64,000 nucleotides of DNA from Bimastos eiseni (taxonomy: Eukaryota > Annelida > Clitellata > Crassiclitellata > Lumbricidae), in the NCBI GenBank assembly GCA_959347315.1, contig OY365806.1:36450264-36514263 (forward strand). The letters are read 5' to 3'. Below are positions 14,029-26,600 of the stretch, one piece after another. Made by a program: the position numbers and the translations under genes. The stretch's first letter is position 1. Each line of letters starts with the position of its first letter. A model generated the notes under the pieces. The model was not told the DNA's origin, did not search any database, and worked only from the letters and a program-made list of their open reading frames with translations.

Positions 14029-15846
14029 TCAGAAAAGAGCATCAAAGGATTTGTGAATCTGTGAGATGAGGTCTGTACTGGTTGTCGATCGTCCAAACTC
14101 CTTAAAAGCCTTCTCTGCACAGTGGCGTGTCAGTAGACACGCCGCATATCCAGCACATACCGACGGTCCATGTGCCGCCATGACCTCACTACAAACCACA
14201 AGATGACACAACAAATTAGGCTTCTAGAAGAGTGATACAATCAACAAAGCTAGCCATCTGGCACTGAAATGTAAGGTGACAGAGACAATTCATTCGTATA
14301 GCACCATTATCATAATGCGTAAAGTGTGAATCTGGTCAAGTGAAATTAGGACTGGGTAATAAAAACGTAATCTGGCAGAGAAGCATAGTCAAAATTTAAG
14401 TAGCTTTGAGCCCAGCTACTTCTCTGATGGGTGCCTCTGTCTGTGCCACAGTGTAGTGCAGTTTCTACCCACCCTTCCATCTGTTTGGTGTTGGTAAACA
14501 ATCATCGGTGCACTTTGGAAGATTAAAAAAATTGTCATTGAAGTTGTCATGTGTGCACCTCTAATGTGATACTTCTGAGAAGCGGTGCCTGTATCGTAAG
14601 GTAATTGATCATTTATTACTTGGAGCATGCCCTAGCGTGGCCCCCATCAACATTATTTCTCTGAGGTGTTGTCGTGAGCTTGAAGTGTATCTCAGCTGAA
14701 ATGCACCTAACTGGAGTGGACAGCTTTCCCTACACAATGAGAGATTCAAAATGTGCAATCTTAGATACTCATAGCTAAAACCAAATTTTAACATCACTTA
14801 ATACAGAATAACACAAATTATCAAAAGAAACGACTATCTGTATCTCAACTTAAACTCTGCTACCAAGTTTGCTTTTGCTCCGCTACTGACTCTATCAGTC
14901 ATTACAGATTGATAGCCTATGTGCAAGTCTGATCAAGTTACACAGTAATAATACAAGAATAATCTGAGTAATAGTATTAATTATATAAAAGTAATATAAT
15001 AATAGTAACCATACAAATCTGTTGCTGTACTCACTCTGTGACATTCTCTTTAGAAGCCATCTGTGACCAGAATGCAAATGTTGCTAAAGAACCAGAGAGA
15101 AGATCACCCTGCCCACCACACCTGCGAGGGCTTCCCTTGGCATCACATATTAAGACTAAAACAGAATGAAGATCTTTCATTTAGACATCTCTTGATGATT
15201 GGTGCTGCCATTGATTGTAACTTTGACAAAAGTCATCTGATTTCAATTTGAATTAGCAACGTGCGTTTCATTATGACTACCGTATGTATCTTGGTGAAAG
15301 AACCTTACGAAAACCCTAAACTCAGAAAGATTTCTACTCCACTCCCTAATCAATGAGTACATTGACCATCTAAGTTCGGTGGGAAGACGAAATGGCGAGA
15401 GAGAGGATTGGCCAACTGCCCTCATATGCTGAGGCTAAGAAAATAAAGTCGCTAAAACTCCATATGTACCAATGGCTGCCTCTCAGGCTACATCTAGGAA
15501 CTGAGTTTTTTAATAACACTGTAGCAACTGAGAGCACATGGAAAATGCACATTAAAGATTAGACCAGTTGCCTTACACAGAGACTTGCATACTGCATACT
15601 TCAAGTTACAAGGCTAGACTGTCAACTTACGACTTCGTCCATCAGTGATGACATCCGTAATTCCCTTCCTCACTATCGTCACGTGACCAAGGGCCTCGCT
15701 CAGTTTCCCAACTTCATTCACGTCGAAAACAGATGCATCAGTTTTGCGAATACCCAGCTGAAACAGACTCAGCCATTAACAACACCATCACATGTGAAAC
15801 CATGTTCCCCTTTTGGTAATAATATGATGATGCAATAACTAATTGT

Positions 15847-15879
<33 letters not shown>

Positions 15880-17647
15880 GCTGATTTGGTTTTAGCTATA
15901 TATATATATATATATTTGATCTGGTTTTAGCTATATATATACACTGTGTCCGGATGAAAAGTAGTACCCAACAAAAAGTGTCACAACTCGTTCAAAACTG
16001 TAAGTATTTGCCTGAAATTTTAAACTCAACAACAGTGACCATATTTACACGAGATCCCAAAGCCGTTTGGAAATATTCGTGAAATTGTCAAATTTATGAG
16101 CGATTGCGATGGAACACCGAAAAATTAAAGTTTCCAACATAGGCCCTTACTTACGCCGACGCTGTGACGTCATCACCAATGATATACGTCACTTGGTTTG
16201 GTATAAGCAATAAAAAAAAATGGTGTTTACAGAAGAAGATAAAATCTTAATTAAAGTACTCAGGCAAGAACATGGTTATGGAGCGAAAAGGTTTCTGAAG
16301 GAATTTTCAAATAAAGGCTGGTGTCTTTCGTCTGTGATTAAGTTATTGAAGAAGATCGATGAAACGGGCACAGTGGAGCGAAAACCTGGCAGTGGCCAAA
16401 ACACACGACACGCACTGTTGAAAACGTTGAGTTGGTTGAAAGGCTGGCATTAAGCCAAGAAAATGCACCAGGAGCCCATAGAACAGTGCGTNNNNNNNNN
16501 NNNNNNNNNNNNNNNNNNNNNNNNNNNNNNNNNNNNNNNNNNNNNNNNNNNNNNNNNNNNNNNNNNNNNNNNNNNNNNNNNNNNNNNNNNNNNNNNNNNN
16601 NNNNNNNNNNNNNNNNNNNNNNNNNNNNNNNNNNNNNNNNNNNNNNNNNNNNNNNNNNNNNNNNNNNNNNNNNNNNNNNNNNNNNNNNNNNAGAGGCGAG
16701 CACAAGAGCTAACAAGTGCAAAGAAACTGACACGTCTTGTACGCGCGAAGCAGCTGCTAAAGAAATACCCCGAACACACAGTTCCATTCATATGGTTTAC
16801 GGACGAAAAAGTTTTTACCGTCGCTCCTCCTGTCAACCTCCAGAACGATCGCGTTTATGCGGCGGATGGAACGCGGAAGAAAAATATGCCAGCTGAACGT
16901 CTCCTCAAAACACGTTCACACTTTTCAAAGTCACTAATGGTCTCAGTCGGCGTGTCAACCCTAGCGTGCACTGATTTGATCTTCGTTGAGCCGGGCGTGA
17001 AGGTGAATGGTGCGTACTATCGCGATGTGTTGCTCGCTCAGCATATGCTTCCTGCCATCAAGCATGTGTCTGGCGGCTACTTCACATTCCAACAAGACAG
17101 TGTTGCTGTCCCCCTGCGCACCGAGCACGTGAGACCATTGCTCTACTCTCCTGGGAGACACCCGACTTCATATCATCACAGCTGTGGCCACCCAACAGTC
17201 CAGACCTCAATCCAGTTGACTATCAAATCTGGAGTGTACTGGAGGAGCACGTTTATTGTTCCCGTATTCGTGACATCGATCACCTGAGGGCACGTCTGGT
17301 TGAGGAGTGGCAGCTCCTTGACCACGTTATCATCGACTGGGCCATAAAACAGTGGCGTCCACGTCTACGGTCGTGTATCCGTGAACGAGGAGGACATTTT
17401 GAACACCAGCTGTAGCCGAACTTCACTTCTTATGTAAGGGCCTATGTTGGAAACTTTAATTTTTCAGTGTTCCATCGCAATTGCTCATAAATTTGACAAC
17501 TTCACGAATATTTCCAAACGGCTTTGGGATCTCATGATCTCGTGTAAATATGGTCACTGTTGTTGAGTTTAAAATTTCAGGCAAATACTTACAGTTTTGA
17601 ACGAGTTGTGACACTTTTTGTTGGGTACTACTTTTCATCCGGACACA

Positions 17648-17698
<51 letters not shown>

Positions 17699-20600
17699 GA
17701 TAATGAGTTACAATGGCATTATATATATATATGTATATATATATATGGCTGATTTGGTTTTAGCTATATATATATATGGCTGGTTGGTTTTAGCTATATA
17801 GATATATATATATATATATATATGTCCTTCAGATTTGAATTAATTTCCCATATGGATCTTTCTGTTGCACTTGACTGTCACAAGTGTCTTTATTTTTAAA
17901 TTTTAGAGTCTTAAGGTCCTTTTGTATCTTATCTTCCCTTCCCTTCTTCTGTCGTCTCCGAATGCGTTGTCCGTTGATCGTATACATGTAATTTAGTTTA
18001 ATTTATATAGCACTTCTGTACTTGAATTTGATACTAACTCACCCCTAAACAATGACTTTTATCATTACAGAATAATATTTATTGCACTAGTTTCATTCAT
18101 AAAACCTGGATCTGAGAAGTGAGACATATGCACAAAAAAAACTGTCCAGAATTGTAATTCAATTGCCTCAGCTTACATGAATCAGCAGTCATTGCATAAC
18201 AGAGTCATAATGAGATAACCGATCACAGTGCCGATATGATTATAAGTATTAAATTATTTATCGCAAAGATGTTGTCATAATGAGTTACAATAATGATCAA
18301 AACACTTAAAAAGCTCTTTACTGAAATAATCCAGATAACATACCACGGTTTCTTGAAGACGAGCAAACTCAATGGCATTTGGGGTCAGGATGGCTTTTGA
18401 GTAGCCACTGACAAGCCCTGGATCACTTAGCAGAAGCCATAAGCCATCCTGCAACATAAGGCAAAAGTCATGAACCTTATCACATACACTGCAGAAGCCT
18501 TATGCCACATTTCTGCATAATGAACCCCAGTCCATTGAAACTTACCCTGAGTGACTGTCCAGGTGAGCACAGATACAAAATGCTGACTTTAATTTCCTGA
18601 GGCACTGCATATGATGTACATAAGCCTATAATCAATCAGTCAACAGTATCTTGCTTTAGTTCGTTTATCTAAAGTTTATGCCAAGGGCAGAAAATTTATA
18701 AGTTTTGTAATTTGCTGCATAAATCTAAAGTTACATTTATAGAAGATGGCAATATGGTGCAACAATTATGACTAAACAGCGATAACAGAAAACAGTTACT
18801 GCATATCAGAACAAGGTACAAAGACATTTGGGGTCATTAGTCTTGTTAACTATTTTGGCCATTGACTGAATTTCATGAAAAAATTGAAATTCAGTCAATG
18901 GCCAGAAAAGTTAACAAGAATAGCTTTGCATATCACTCAACTCAAAGTTTCCATGCAGGTTTAAAACAAGTCTTTGTCGCTGCTGAGAAATTAGTGTTAA
19001 AGCAAGCGGCATAGCTGCTCGCCGCCGATGTATTTATGCAAAGCACCATGCAAGTTATAATGTAGAAATCAGTCACGGGACCAAAATGTTTATTCATCGC
19101 TATGATCTGTTCTGATTTGCTTCAAATAATCCTGGGATCACCCTGACTTGAGCAATAACTTACAGATTTTCAAACCAGTAGTCAAACCGGTTTGAAGATC
19201 GTCTGCCAGATCAAAAGGATGTAGCAAAATATCTTGCTTATAGTTAGGAATTGGGAATTCCATTATATTGAAGTAGCAGTATATAAATTAGTAATTAAAT
19301 TAAAATCAAATAATATACTACACTTTTAAATTACTGTAATCGCTTACAGCATCAACCACCAGTGGAAGATCAAGAGATCGGACTCTTCCAACAAATTCCT
19401 GGACAGAAAGAAAGGACAGAGTTATAATTTATAATTACTGTATTATTAATTTATAACTTTATGTCAGTATCTAACACACAAAACATCAACCAAAGCCATG
19501 CAGGTCAATATCAACATGATCACTTCATTAAGGCAGCTCAAAGAGGATAAGCAATTCGAAAAAGACAAGCGTCAAGTCTAGAATGGGCACAGACACATAA
19601 AGGCATGACTTAAATAAGAAGAGAAAAATTCTGCTCATGTGCAAAGCATGAACACAGGTTATTAAAGAAAGTAGCAGATGGCGTTTGGTTGGCTCTGAAA
19701 CTCATAAAACGAATAAATTGTTGATGGGGTTTGCTTTGCCTATTCAAGTCATGAAACATTGGACAACACATGCAGGACAACAGCTGTGACACAAAAATCA
19801 ATAAAAAGTAGAAATAAACAACTAAAACTGTAAAACCAGATAAAAACTAGCCAGAAAGTAGAAATTTAAAAAGCCAAAAGGAAACTAATAACCTTTTATG
19901 CTCTTAAATTTCTACTCATCTTGATTAACAAGACTTGTGTTACTGAATAGCTCACAAGCATAGTTCATAACCTTGGTAAATAAAACAAAGATGAGTCCCA
20001 ATAGAAAAAAAACAATTCAATTAATAGAAATTAAAAAGTACTAAGTAAACAAACATCGGTTAATATGGACACCAAACAGCATGCTTACAACAATTGTGGC
20101 TATACTGTGCAAATTTTGACAGCCTTCTCAAAGACAGAATTAATGCTTCTTCAGATAATTGCACGTTTAAAGTCTTCAGGATTTACCAATACAAAAGCAT
20201 TTAGTTCTATCTTTGTGACAATTTCAGAAACATTGACTTGAACATAATGGTCAGGTGGTGATATGTATAGTCAGAGAGTCCTTGTTTAACTGCACAAGGT
20301 ACCCATGCTCTTATTAAGTCAGCACATCAACACAGTTGTCAGGTACTGTCTTTGCAGCTCTGCAACTTAATTATAGCCAAAAAATGCTGGACAGTGGTTT
20401 GACACATGAATCGCTCAGGATTTCAGCAGACAACACAACATTATAGCTGTGGCTGTTCTAGTATGCATAAAGATTTAAGTACAATTCACAAACAGACATG
20501 AGTTAATTTGAAACTGAAAGGTTAATGCCTTGAGAGTTTTGAGTAATTTGTTGTCCCTGCCTAATCCTGGTCCAATTACAACCGCATGCATTCGCCCAAT

Positions 20601-23600
20601 CCACTCAGATAATTGAGATCCTGCATCCGGACTGTCTCTGCAGCAAACACATAAGAAGGCAACATCATTAAAAATGTCACAAACACCCATTTATTCAGAA
20701 GTAAGAATTATGTTGTATCTGAAGTCAGAATCCCCATTATCTTTGTCTTTTTGAAGTTCTATCTTTTCACATCGTAATCCGTTCAGAATTATTTAGCCGA
20801 TCTATCATTTACTGTATGATATACCTGATTAAATAAGATCTCATGCCCCACTAGGTCTGATTTTGAAAACTGTAAAACTTATAAAATACAGAATAGCTAT
20901 ACTTACAGAACAGGGTGCACAATAAGTTCTGGACTGTAGGATTTGATAACAGGTGCGGCATCTCCCGTACAGAAAACATGAGCCAAATCAGCCCCCTATA
21001 AAAAGCAAATGAACTACTGCATCCAGTAACCCGGTCCTTTATATGGGCGATACATAATTTTTATTATTATATTCTTGTAACTGAACCATAAAATAATGCA
21101 TGCCAACAACTAAATAGATCTATTCAGTCATGTTTAGCAGACAATAATAAATAACTGATCACACGATGCAAATGTGCATAGACAATTCCAAAGTAATCAT
21201 TGCTATCTTAACCTTAAAAACTCATAAAAATCTCAAACTTACAACTTTCATTGCAGATATGGCTGCAAAATATGGGGCACCAGTATACCTGTAAGAAAAC
21301 AAAAAGCAGTATATATATCAGATAACAAAAGAAAATATAAAATTATGGAAGTTACGAGCCAGTAAGAAATACAACCTTTTAATAAACATGGAAAAAACAA
21401 AACCAGAATCAGTGCCGTGCAGAATACAAACCATAATTGATAATATGACTAAAGATTTCAAAATTTCAGTACGATGCATCTAGGGCCTCTGTGTCCCTTT
21501 ATGCAACTTCCAGTGACTCCATTTCATAAGCAATGTCACCTTCTGACTTTCATATCTCAGTGAGAAATACTAATTCATATATGTTTAGCAAAGGTAAAAT
21601 CACCTGCATAATTAATAGATATATTTACATGTGGTAAATTTCCATTGATATAAAGAAATTATATACCTTTTGTATTTTTATGGTGCCCACCATTGAACTA
21701 GAGTGTTATTTATAATCCCAACAAATTTCGAACAGATACTTTAATTGTCATGTCATGTCACATCGTCACTTCGCGACAGTTGACTGCATGAATGACAAAG
21801 TGATGTCCAATGCTTTCAGTCTTGTACTTTAATTAAGACAGGTAAATTATTAAAGCTCACTTTACAATTTATGGCTTCATTTGAGAACAACTATATCAGG
21901 TCACTTGAAAAAAAGTAAATTTCATTCCAGCGCACTTGTCTATAGCAAGTCACTTCTCGTGCGTAGCACAAACTACAAATGGTTCAAAATGTTTTTCTCA
22001 GAGTCACAAAAAAGAGTAATAAATAACATCATACTATATCCACATGACATTTCTTTCACAGCCTGCTGCCCATTGAGCAAATAACCCAAAATCTGCTTTG
22101 AAACTCACACAGTTGCATAATTTAACCAGCTCATCTATACTCCATTCTATGCTCATATATGCAATAGATATTGATCAGTGTGATTCTTTCTTATACCTAT
22201 TCAAATAACTATATTGATCGATGTGATTCTTGCTCATACCCATGCAAATAGGTATTGATCAATGTGATTCTTGCTCATACCCATGCAAATAGATATTGAT
22301 CAATGTGATTTTTGCTCTAACTCACCATCGAATAGGTTTGGAAATCCAGCTTGCTCTCTCACTGGTACAAATCTACTGAATAACCTGATCGGGTCATTCA
22401 GTCAGTTCCATTGTGTCATTTAGGTCAAAACTGAAGATTCATCTTTTTCAACTCTAATGATAGTTTTCCTATCTAATAGACTCTGATTCAGAGAAATTGC
22501 AATTTCATGCAAGACTGATGCCTTGAGTAAAAGTAATTTATAAACAGTCGGGTATAGCGTACAGGATTTGTCGCTTGGGTACCTGCCATTGATACCCGAC
22601 CTGTGGATTTTCATTGACAATCCCAAATACAGCAGTAGGCTTATAACATATAGATTAATTACTAATATCCACAGTAAGGCAGAATCAAGTGATTAGTCAA
22701 AAGCATGTTAGACTTTCACAACAATCAGTCTCGTTCAAGATTTCACAATTTAAAACCATAATAACAACTGATCTGCAGTACACAGTAAATAAGTCTCACG
22801 GAAAACCTACTCTTTGCAGCCTCCAATGACAGCTAGGCGGCCACATTGACCTTTGTACTTGTCAGCTGTTAATGGAGGAATAAAACTTCGAACCATCTGT
22901 TGAAGAACTGGGCCATTGTCACTTGTAGATAAGGTCCTCAAATGTCCTACAACCAAAATATAAACATAAAATTACAGAAAGATTGTTTCATCCACAATTA
23001 CAATGGCTACTGAGACGATATAATTGTATCACACTCAAATACAGATTTTGATTAATTATATTCTGCGCTCTGCGCTTTGTAGTGTGGAATCACCAACAAC
23101 AAATTCACATGTGTGACCTTTGACGATAATGTTGTGGCTCACAGAAAGAACATATTACACAATAAAGATTACTCAATGGAGTCCCTGCATGCCAATCATC
23201 CATGATCCTATGTCCATCTACTGTGTTATGCAGTGATGATTTTTGCTGCCAGTTACTTGGATATTATGTACCAGAATTTGTTGCTTGTGATTCAAACATA
23301 GGTCTATATGTATCTGAATCTGTTTCTGGCAATTCCGGCAATCACTTATCATAAATTTTATATGAATCTGTTGCTGGCGATTTTGATGCAGACCTACATT
23401 GTACATGTACCAGAATCTGTCACTGGCAATTCTGGTGTATAAGTATTTAAACCTGTTGCTGGCCATCAGGCTAATAATTTTATAATGTATCTGTGGCAAG
23501 TGAGGGATTTACAGGACATGATACAATACATCTATCTATCTATCAGGGCTGTTAATATCACGATAAAGTATCGCGATACTTTGGTATCGGGGATCTTTTT

Positions 23601-26600
23601 GCAGTATCGCAGCTTGTATCGCGATAGTTTTATTTGGTCGGTATCGCGTGTGTATCGCGATACTTTTTTTTAGCCAGTAATCGATACCAATACTTTTTTC
23701 ACTGTAATAAAATATTATTATATTTCTCTTCCACTTAAAATATTTGCGGTTAAGAAATGGTGAGCAATAAATCATCACGTTCAGAAAATTGTCTCTTGTT
23801 GGAATCTATGATCTATGGCCTGAGTGGAAGGAATCTATAAATAGGGAAACGATCGGATATAATTATAGTGTTTTCCCCTCTATGCACATTTTTGAGTAGT
23901 AGAGTCAGCCTATATTCCATACGAAACGTTGGAGAGGTGCTATTTCCTTTTCCTAGGCCCTTGAGCCGGCAATGGACGAATCCCAAGGTCCTGGACACGG
24001 GGCCAGTGCTATAACAGGACTTGCCGTTTACTTCCCAGCTTACTGCTTGGTGACAGAGGCACGTGTGCGCAAACAACTTGCCCAGGGTCGTTACACGGAG
24101 TCAACCGCATGCTACGCAAGGAAGCGCATTACCGATAATCCATCGTGTAGCACGCTTGAGTAGTACACATTTTGAAAATAATAATTTTGATAGTAATTGT
24201 AGTTATTCTGATTTTTTATGTAAAAATTATTGTAATTATACTGATCTTTGATATGTGAAAATAATAACTTGTAATTATACTGCTTTATTGTATGTAAAAT
24301 TAACATTGCAATAATAGGCCTACTTCTTTTTCTTTAGCACATGTTTTGTGTGAATAAACAGGAAATTTGCTTGTTGAAGAGTATTGATGAAAGTATTGGT
24401 ATTGCAATACTTTTAATAAAAAGTATAGTTACTGGTATCGCAATACTTTTTTCCAGTATTGCTAACAGCCCTGCTATCTAATCTAATCTCTACTCTAATC
24501 TCTACTCTACTCTACCCTACCCTACCCTACCCTAACATAATCTTATCTATCTATCGAATTTATATAGCCCACTTCAAGAAAACTATTCAGAGGTGCTTCC
24601 GACCCAGGACCGGTCAACGAGAACATTCTTGAAAAGTTTATAAAAAGAGTGTGTCATAGACTATACAGGAGTCACAGATTTTTACAGAGCAGGCAGGACC
24701 CTGCTGCACACTAGCTGGGCTTCCGCAGCATTAGTAATTTCAGCATGCGTTTTGCATACAACACAACTTGTATTTATACCATGCCTTAATAAAACAAATC
24801 TTACTCAAAGGACACATTACAACATAGTGATTAGTCATAGTACTTAGAGAAAAGATGAGTTCTAAATTTAGTTTCAGACATACGAATAAAGGGGATATTG
24901 TTTCTGGTAAAGAGTTCCATTCAGCTGGACCAGCCACTTAAAACATTCTGTTCCAAAATGTGAATTCGCCCTTTTGAATAAAAAATTTCCTTTAGAAGTG
25001 TGATCGCAATCTACATCTTGCCTCAAGAGTTATAACTAAAGAAGATAAATAAGGAGGAGCAGAATATGACATTATTCTGAATATAAAAAAACAGATCTTG
25101 TAAAGATATCTGAGCGTGGAGGGCATATATAAAAATGCTGATTTGCTGATCGGGGGTAGGCAAAATGCTGATCAGAAATTGCTGATTGGTCATGCTGATT
25201 GGTGGGTAAAATGCTGATTCGCTGATTTTCGTATTTATAAACAACAATACAAAGAAACTATTGAACAACTTTTATTTGCACATATCAAATCTGAAGAAAC
25301 TATTGAACAACTTTTATTTGCACATATCATGAATGTAGGTCTATATTGTTTTCTGTTAACGATGCCAACACTAACTAAACATCAACAATATAAAGAAATT
25401 CATGAGCAACTTTTACTTGTACACATCACAAATGTATTTTTTCTTTCTGTTAGAAACACTAACACAAACATTGTGAAACCATCGTGGACAATTGGGTATT
25501 AGGACAATTGTCCCTGGTCAATTGCCCCCGGTCAATTGCCCCCGAATAGTATATGGGTAACACGACATACATACATACATGCATGCATGGCATTGCGTGC
25601 GTGCATGCATACTAACACACTTACTTACATACAACATTCTTTCATTTAGTCTTTGCCCCCATGAAGTATATTGCAAAACAGGAAGTTTAAAATTGTAATT
25701 TATGATTTCAATAGAGAAGTTGCATTTACAAATGTTAAATAAGATAACTATATGAGGAAGATGCAATCTATTGTTGTATTGTTTTCGTTTCTTTAAAAAC
25801 TAAGATTATGGGCTACGCAAGTAGTCCATTATTGTGCGCTCATTGTACTTTTGCACAAAAGACAGCAGATGTGCACTGGAATTCGCATATTTCTTTATTT
25901 TCGGTTTGATTTGACCTAGGGGCAATTGACCAGGGGTAATTGACCGGGGGGCAATTGTCCTAGAACCCAACAATTGTCACATTGGATCAAATAATTTTTT
26001 TTCTGTTTTAAGTTATGTGTTATTTCCAAATGAGGCTCTGCTGCTGAACAGGAGTAGCAGATGTCATCTCTGATTTCAACTACCAATATAATGTAACGTT
26101 GAATCAACTCAGCAAGAGAAAGGACAATGAAATTTTTAATATTAATAGGACTTTGTTATTGTTTTCCATACTAATCAAATAAATAATATAAAAAAATCAA
26201 TGTTTTTCAAGTCATGTATACCATACAAAAATATTTTAAAAAAAACAGAATTTTACCTTTCGTATCGGCTGGCCAAAGCAAAAGACCTAAATTTTTTTAA
26301 TTTGAGTGCTGTTGTGAAAAATACCCATATAAGCATATGATGTCTAGAGTTAGTCAACCATTTCTGATTGACTTTACTGATAAACAATGTTGTCTGTTTG
26401 TTGATTTCAACTATATTGAAGACAACAAAGCTCTAATTAACTGTTATTAACTAAGTCTGTTATTATTTAAACCAATATTGAAGACTACAAAGTTCTGATT
26501 AACTTCGACTAATACATTTAGTAGGCATATGATGATCAATGCTTCATAAACAGTGCTGTTTGTTTGTTGATAATAGCCATAGTGAAGACAACAAACCTCT

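Larger units (their letters stand above)
15942..17650 (+). mobile_element. Mariner-type transposon with long inverted repeats, in NAXD intron 7
   Basis: The element begins CACTGTGTCCGGATGAAAAG and ends with the reverse complement, flanked by TA on each side. The inverted repeats are about 209 bp (15942-16150) and 217 bp (17434-17650) and nearly identical apart from an 8-bp insertion in the right copy. A transposase pseudogene and a 200-N gap lie between. It is inserted opposite to NAXD. Confidence 0.93.

Noticed and set aside
24504..24534. Interstitial telomere repeat
   Set aside because: Repeat unit is CTACC, not CCCTAA; it grades into CTAT simple sequence.
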